From Chamaecyparis obtusa (lineage: Eukaryota > Streptophyta > Pinopsida > Cupressales > Cupressaceae), in assembly GCA_027943335.1 (NCBI GenBank), contig BSBK01002049.1:620001-684000 (forward strand): 64,000 nucleotides of DNA. Reading direction: 5' to 3'. Positions 59,008 to 64,000 of this stretch are shown here, in pieces. Made by a program: the position numbers and the translations under genes. How positions within the stretch are numbered: position 1 is the first letter of the stretch; each line of letters begins with the position of its first letter. A model generated the notes under the pieces. It made no database searches and was not told the DNA's origin. It saw only the letters and a program-made list of their open reading frames with translations.

Positions 59008-60931
59008 CTAGAAATTCTCAATGGTATGCCCAATGCCATTATGAAATGTACAGAAAGCCTTCTCATCCCACCAATGTGGCTTAATGTCAGGGATGTAATG
59101 TTTTGCAGGATCTTGAGGATGTACCAAGTTGTTAGCAATGAGAGTTTTGAGAGCATCCTCATATGAGTCACCCAATTTGGTAAATTTCCGCTTCTCCTTT
59201 TTGGGCCTCTCCTGATATCTTGGTTTACTTTCTTGCTGAGGAGGTGCATTGAGCTTCATAGCTTGAACTGCACTAGACAAGTGAAGGACACCTTGATCTT
59301 TAGGTTGGGGAGAGTCTACAACTCCATCATTGACAACTTGTTTGTTCTTGTTCCAATTTTTGTTCTTCCCTTTATCCTTGTTGTTTTGTTGACCGTTGTT
59401 GCCATTGTTTCTATGTTTGGTCAAAATGCCTTGTTCTTTTAGAACATCCTCAATGCGGCATGCAGTTTCAATCATGGTATCAAAGGAATTGAAGACTATC
59501 TTTTTGATCTCATATCTCATTTTAGACACCAAGTTACTGACAAGTATGTCAATCTTTTCATCCTCATGGATTGTCAATCTTTTCATCCTCATGGATTGTC
59601 CTAGGATACCGAGAGCACTGTCTCCTCCACCTTTGCAAGAAGGTAACAAAGGGTTCCCCCTGATTTTGTTTCAAGTTGCATAGGTCCAACATAGTAATAG
59701 ATCTTGACACATTATATGTGAAGTGTTGAATGAATCGATGAACAAGTTCTCTAAAAGTCTTGATAGGGGGAGTGATATTGGTAAACCATTCCATTGCTTG
59801 TCCTTTAAGACTTCTAGGGAATAACCTCATCAAATAGGAGTCATCCTGATGGAATTCAAAGCTCATAGTATAGAACTGGCACACATGGTTGTGTGGATCA
59901 CCACTACCATCATATTTATCATATTGAGGGAATTCCACCCTCTTTGGAAAATCCTTCATACTCACACTCTTGTCGAATGGATTGGGACAAATTGAGTCTA
60001 GTGAGAATGAGCTCTTAGGTTGCATCATTTTCTCCATCATTTGCTTCATTTGGTAGATTTCTTCCTCTTGAGAGGGATTTTGCTTTTGTATTTTGTTGTC
60101 CACATCAAAATTATAAGGGACTCTGGCACCCTTGTTGATTAGACTTTCCAAGAATTTATCTTTGTTTTGTTCCAAATACCTCTCCACATACTGTTGGAAG
60201 ATAGGCTCTTGTTGCATTCACATGAAGTCTTGAGTATCAAGGTCATAATATGAGCTACCACCTCCATGTTGGGAGCCATGATGTACATGTTGGGAGTGTG
60301 GTCTTGAATTTCTGGGAGGGGTCTGCTGCCTATAGTGAGCATATTGAGAGGCCCTTCTTCCTCTAGGACTAGGAGATCTAGAAGGGGTTCTTGACCACCT
60401 TCTACTTCTTGGTGCTCTGGAAGGGGTGGAGGGAGAATAATTATTTCCACTATTGGCACCCCTATTATTCAATTGGGTATTAATTTTTTGGGCTAAAAGC
60501 CTATCTTTCTTTTCTTGAGCAAGTTTCCTTTGTACTTCCAATAAAGCTTGGCTCTCTGCGTCAAGCTGTCTAATTTTTTCTTGCTATGCAGCTTGCTCAT
60601 CTAAAAAGGCTTTCTTCTCATGCTCAATTCTTTTAAGCCTTTCACTTGTATGCCTTGAGGTTGTTTGAAGTGGAGAGTTTGGTCTTGAATGTTTGTACAA
60701 ATCATTGGTATACGTTGCATTGACATGAGCATCACCAGGTTCATTGTCTTGGTCTTTGTGTTGTGACCATTATTCTGGGTGATCTTGTCTCTCATGCCTT
60801 TCGGCTCTTTGATGTGCATCTAGGTACCTAGTGCTGATGGGGGGTGAACTAGGTTGAGCATCATGAGAGGAATTAGCAAACAAAATCTTGTCTTTGTGTC
60901 TTTCATAGATGTCATCAAGAGTTTGATCCAT
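59008..60931 (-). pseudogene. gag: GypE gag
   Basis: The ATG at 60931 begins MDQTLDDIYERHKDK. A Ser/Arg/Pro-rich stretch follows (RSRRWSRTPSRSPSPRGRR), then the capsid domain: FPQYDKYDGSGDPHNHVCQF, YLMRLFPRSLKGQAMEWFTN and FVTFLQRWRRQCSRYP. A 25-bp tandem duplication at 59549-59598 shifts the frame. Further on, a knuckle-like FCTFHNGIGHTIENF lies near 59010; its last Cys is Phe. Confidence 0.87.
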
Positions 60932-60950
60932 GGCTTCCCAGATGTTAATA

Positions 60951-61514
60951 GAGCTTGGATATTTGAGACTTCTTTCTTCTTGTCTTCTTCTCTCATGCCT
61001 TATGGCAATCCATAGTTTAGATTAATATTGAATTCACATAATAGTTTAAATTCATGTTTCCTTTATAGATTAACATTGGTTGGCACCAAAAATGTGTGCT
61101 AGAAAGTAGTCACACTTCTGTGAATCATTACATTCAAGAACACTCAAGAATGAGGTCTCAAACAATGATTCATAGCTCTATATTCATGGAGTGCAGGGGT
61201 TTGTATATGAGGCCCTCAGATTGACCTAGTTATGCCCATGAAAGTACACCAAGAAATGAGAGATTCAAAGATGAATAGCAAGCATGCTAATCTCCATGAT
61301 CATCAAGTTATTGCATGCAAATGAAACTAGTCTAGATGATAACAATGCAAGAAATAAACTATTCTATTGAAATGAATGCTTATACAATGTTAATCTATGA
61401 AAGGAAACATGAATTTAAACTATTATGTGAATGAAATATTAATCTAAACTATGGATTTCCATAAGGCATGAGAGAAAAAGACAAGAAGAAAGAAGTCTCA
61501 AATATCCAAAGCTC
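60951..61514. repeat. Inverted repeat, ~125-bp arms, across the GypE leader and LTR
   Basis: 60951-61078 and 61385-61514 are reverse complements with about six differences. The arms are 306 bases apart. One arm covers the gag leader and primer-site border, the other lies inside the LTR-like block. Confidence 0.88.
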
Positions 61515-62150
61515 CAAATGTGCTCAACAAGCTTCTTCCAAGATTGCTCTCCAAACTTGTAGTATAAAAATAACATGAAAATTCTTCGATCCTCAAAATG
61601 AGAAGGAGAGGGCTCCTTATATAGGAAAATGTGGAAGAGAATGCATCCTCAAGAGCAATGTGGGATAAATCCAAAAAGAGGAAATAAAGCTCATTTTTTA
61701 GAGAGTGTGGAGAGAAAAGGGATTTTATTTATTTTTAATTATTTGTTTCCCTTTTTTCATCACAAAGAGCTTTAAGAGGACTTTTTATTTATTTAAAAGA
61801 ATGATTCTCTATTAATTAAATAAGATAACATTATTTAATTAAAAGAGAGATATTATTCTAAATAAGATAAAATCATTTAATTAAAAAAGATTTTATTTCA
61901 TTTAAAAGATATTTCTTTCAATTAAATAAGGTTATTTTATTTATTTAAGAGAGAATATTTCTTTTAATTAAATAAAATTATTGATGACATGATTAAACCT
62001 TAGGAGATTATTGAAATGATTGAAATAGTTATGATTTGATCAAGGAAATTGATTTGAATATATTGTAAAGCATTGATTCAAAAAATGATATTTGACAAAT
62101 TGAGTAAATGGGGCCCAAAGTCTAGGTGACCATTTTAAGGTGCATACACA
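61093..62150 (-). repeat. GypE 5' LTR (presumed)
   Basis: TGTGTGCTAG at the left and GCATACACA at the right, next to the TATTA duplication. A TATA box (minus CCTATATAAGG) is at 61615-61625. The 61700-61990 part consists of short ATTTAATTAAA-type repeats. No second copy is in the window. Confidence 0.7.
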
Positions 62151-62155
62151 TATTA

Positions 62156-63047
62156 GTCCTTGTTAGGAGACCTTGAATCCTTGTTAAAAGATTCTAAGCT
62201 GGTTAAGATTTATGGAAGGTAGATGGACCCATTGTCCAAACAACTTCAAGGGAAAGATCACTGAACTCACTATCCTACTAATCACTATTTTATCTGAATA
62301 GAATAATATCAATAATTACTGATCTCAAAAACTCCTTTGTTTGTGCCAAAAATGCACCAATTGCTTTACTAGATCTCAATACCATATCTTCTTAATTTTC
62401 ACATCCTCTTATAATATCAATATCTCATATCTCTCTCTTATATTTCATTCATGTTATAATCAAGGAAAACAATCTTTCCTTTATACCGCACTCAAATAAT
62501 TTACAATAGAGTTGGCCAACAAGGCTTGACCAAATACAAAATATAAATCATTACACATTGCATAATATTTCATAACCACATAAAATTGTTGGCTTCCAAA
62601 CTAAATAATTCTTCACAAGTGAGACCTTTGACTATGCTGTCGCATCCAGGTCACCTCTAAAATATCATCAACCTCTATACAACTTTGCATGTCCAGATTC
62701 TATCCTGATTAGGAAATATAATCTAGTTATCACAAGCCACTTCTCAGGAACTCTATCAGAATATAGTTTCCACTAAATTACTCATAATTGTCATAAATAA
62801 TTGATTTTCCATACACACTCTTAACCATAATCTCAAGACACAATATAGAACAAGTCCTCAACTCTACGTAGCTTGATCTACAATGCTCCATGTGTGCTAA
62901 TATAAACATTGTCTTCTTCTCTCCTATTCTCGAGTAAATCAATATGTTTACATCAATGACAAACACAGTCATAAATGCAACATACAAGTGCTACATAATT
63001 ACTTTGAATACTCCCCCATAGGATGTATTCAACATTCATTCCTAACA
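62156..63047 (-). repeat. CopB 5' LTR, distal part
   Basis: It continues the LTR from GTCCTTGTTAGGAGACC to CCTAACA and matches 32807-33601. It has about 120-140 bases more near 62340-62462 than the 3' LTR. A TATA-like box is near 62478. Confidence 0.9.
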
Positions 63048-64000
63048 AGGGGAAATCTTATTATTCTCACTATTTTCTCCAAAAATAAACTTACAATATA
63101 AGATTCATCACAGGTACTTTTAATTGGAAAGAAATGTCTGATCTTATTGAACTTTTCAACAATAAAAAAGAAACTATCAAAACCCTTTTGTGTTCTTGGA
63201 AAACCCATCCCAAAATCCATACTGACACTCTCCCAAGTTCTAGATGGAATGGGTAGGAGATGATATAGGATGGCATTGATTGTAACTCCCTTTTCTTTCT
63301 AACATATCATGCATGACTCAACATATTTCCTTACATATGATTGCATCTTTGGGCAATAGTATAACCTTTTAACTTGTTTGAATGTTTTATCCAAACCAAA
63401 GTGTCCATTAAGACTTCCATAATGTTTTTCTTTCACAATATTATCTCTTGAGCATTTTGGTATTCAAAGTTGTCTACACTGAAAAAATACCATCTTGAAT
63501 TAAATATTCAAAATATTCTACATGGTATCAGGTAGAAAATTCATAGAAAAACTTGTAGATTTCATGGAGTCTTCATCTCCTTCATACATACCATTTAGTG
63601 ATTCTATGAAAACACTTTCAAGTTGCACTTATTACATAGTTAGGATACTCCTTAGCGCATCTTCCACCTTGTTGGCCTTGCCTTTCTTTTATTTTATGGT
63701 GAATGTATAGGCCTAAATGGATTGCACCCATTTCATATGTATATGACTGAGTTTATCTTGACTATTCACATAACTTAGGGCCTAGTTATCTTTGTAAAAA
63801 ATAATTTTTTTTGAAAAAAATAGTGCCTCCACTTCTGTAATGCTTGGACTTGGGCATAAAGTTCCAAGTAATAAGAGGAGTACTACCTCTTTTCCTCATT
63901 GAGTTTCTCAATGAAGGATGCTATAATACTTCCCTTTTTACTGATTAATTATCCTATAAAAATGTCTTATACATCACACTCTATTGTAAAAATCTTGTCA
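63048..64000 (-). pseudogene. pol: GypD, right fragment: RNase H to integrase first half, runs off the window
   Basis: From 64000 downward the minus strand shows a decayed RNase H (ASFIEKLNEEKR, LYAQVQALQKWRHYFFQKK). The zinc-binding region of integrase follows, then WILGWVFQEHKRVLI in one frame and MDFGMGFPRTQKGFDSFFFI in another, up to IVRIIRFP at 63048. The next block of integrase is at 32557, past CopB. It is of the same chromovirus type as GypB. Confidence 0.82.

Larger units (their letters stand above)
51186..62150 (-). mobile_element. GypE: Ty3/gypsy (Tat-like) element in the CopB 5' LTR, with unlike ends
   Basis: TATTA on both sides gives the insertion limits. The minus strand encodes gag, protease, a long acidic spacer, reverse transcriptase, RNase H, a second RNase H, then integrase: the common plant Tat order. 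An LTR-like block with TG..CA ends and a primer-site-like TGGTGCCAACC lies on the right (61093-62150), but 51186-53150 on the left is not its repeat. The left end begins TTTGACTAATG and not TG. Several frameshifts are present. Confidence 0.8.
32558..63047 (-). mobile_element. CopB: Ty1/copia retrotransposon carrying three nested LTR elements
   Basis: LTRs in plus-strand view begin TGTTAGAAAGTAAAGTCC (32558 and 50898) and end ATTCATTCCT(C/A)ACA (33601 and 63047). A Met-i primer site at 50885-50895 and a purine tract at 33602-33615 fix the orientation as minus. Removing LARD-1, GypC and GypE brings gag, protease, integrase, reverse transcriptase and RNase H into copia order. It inserted into the integrase gene of GypD. 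The flanking 5-mers, ATTGG and AGGGG, are only partly alike, as expected for an old insertion. Confidence 0.92.

Noticed and set aside
61700..61990. ATTTAATTAAA-type repeats as an origin or matrix-attachment site
   Set aside because: They are simple AT-rich repeats within an LTR-like block; nothing in the sequence supports such a role.

Overview
The window is transposable-element DNA from a land plant. I found no host protein-coding gene, tRNA or rRNA. The AT-rich composition, the kilobase-long LTRs and the depth of nesting fit a very large genome such as a conifer or other gymnosperm, but this is an inference and the species cannot be read from the sequence. Nearly all bases can be placed in LTR retrotransposons that inserted into one another; two non-LTR elements are also present (a LINE remnant and a short inverted-repeat DNA element). 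Names used below: GypA to GypE are Ty3/gypsy elements, CopA and CopB are Ty1/copia elements, LARD-1 is a non-autonomous LTR element and TIR-1 is a DNA element.

Layout. 1-9879: GypA, minus strand, with its 3' LTR cut by the window edge and a full 3.1 kb 5' LTR on the right. 9880-12180: decayed plant L1-type LINE (ORF1 and endonuclease pieces). 12181-16379: old DNA without a recognisable gene. 16380-31338: CopA, plus strand. Its 5' LTR is split by GypB, a nearly complete chromovirus (17504-23882, target duplication CAAGG), and its pol is split by TIR-1 (28389-29186). About 31339-32557 and 63048-64000: the two halves of one older chromovirus, GypD, whose integrase gene was cut by CopB. 32558-63047: CopB, minus strand, carrying three insertions: LARD-1 in its reverse transcriptase (35408-40808, plus strand), GypC in its gag (42948-50214, duplication CTAGG) and GypE in its 5' LTR (51186-62150, duplication TATTA).

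Each complete element once encoded gag (particle), protease, reverse transcriptase, RNase H and integrase as a polyprotein driven by the LTR. All are now broken. GypB is the least damaged. The order of insertion follows from the nesting: GypD is oldest, then CopB, then LARD-1, GypC and GypE; separately CopA precedes GypB and TIR-1.

The points most worth following up are: an extra RNase H domain encoded between protease and reverse transcriptase in GypA (and begun in the same place in GypC); LARD-1, which shares primer site, LTR terminus and promoter block with GypA but carries a different long decayed frame; TIR-1; stop codons in GypA and GypB that are almost wholly the products expected from cytosine methylation in CAG and CG contexts; three GAAA-loop hairpins in tandem near GypE; and a 125-bp-arm inverted repeat at the GypE LTR/leader border.
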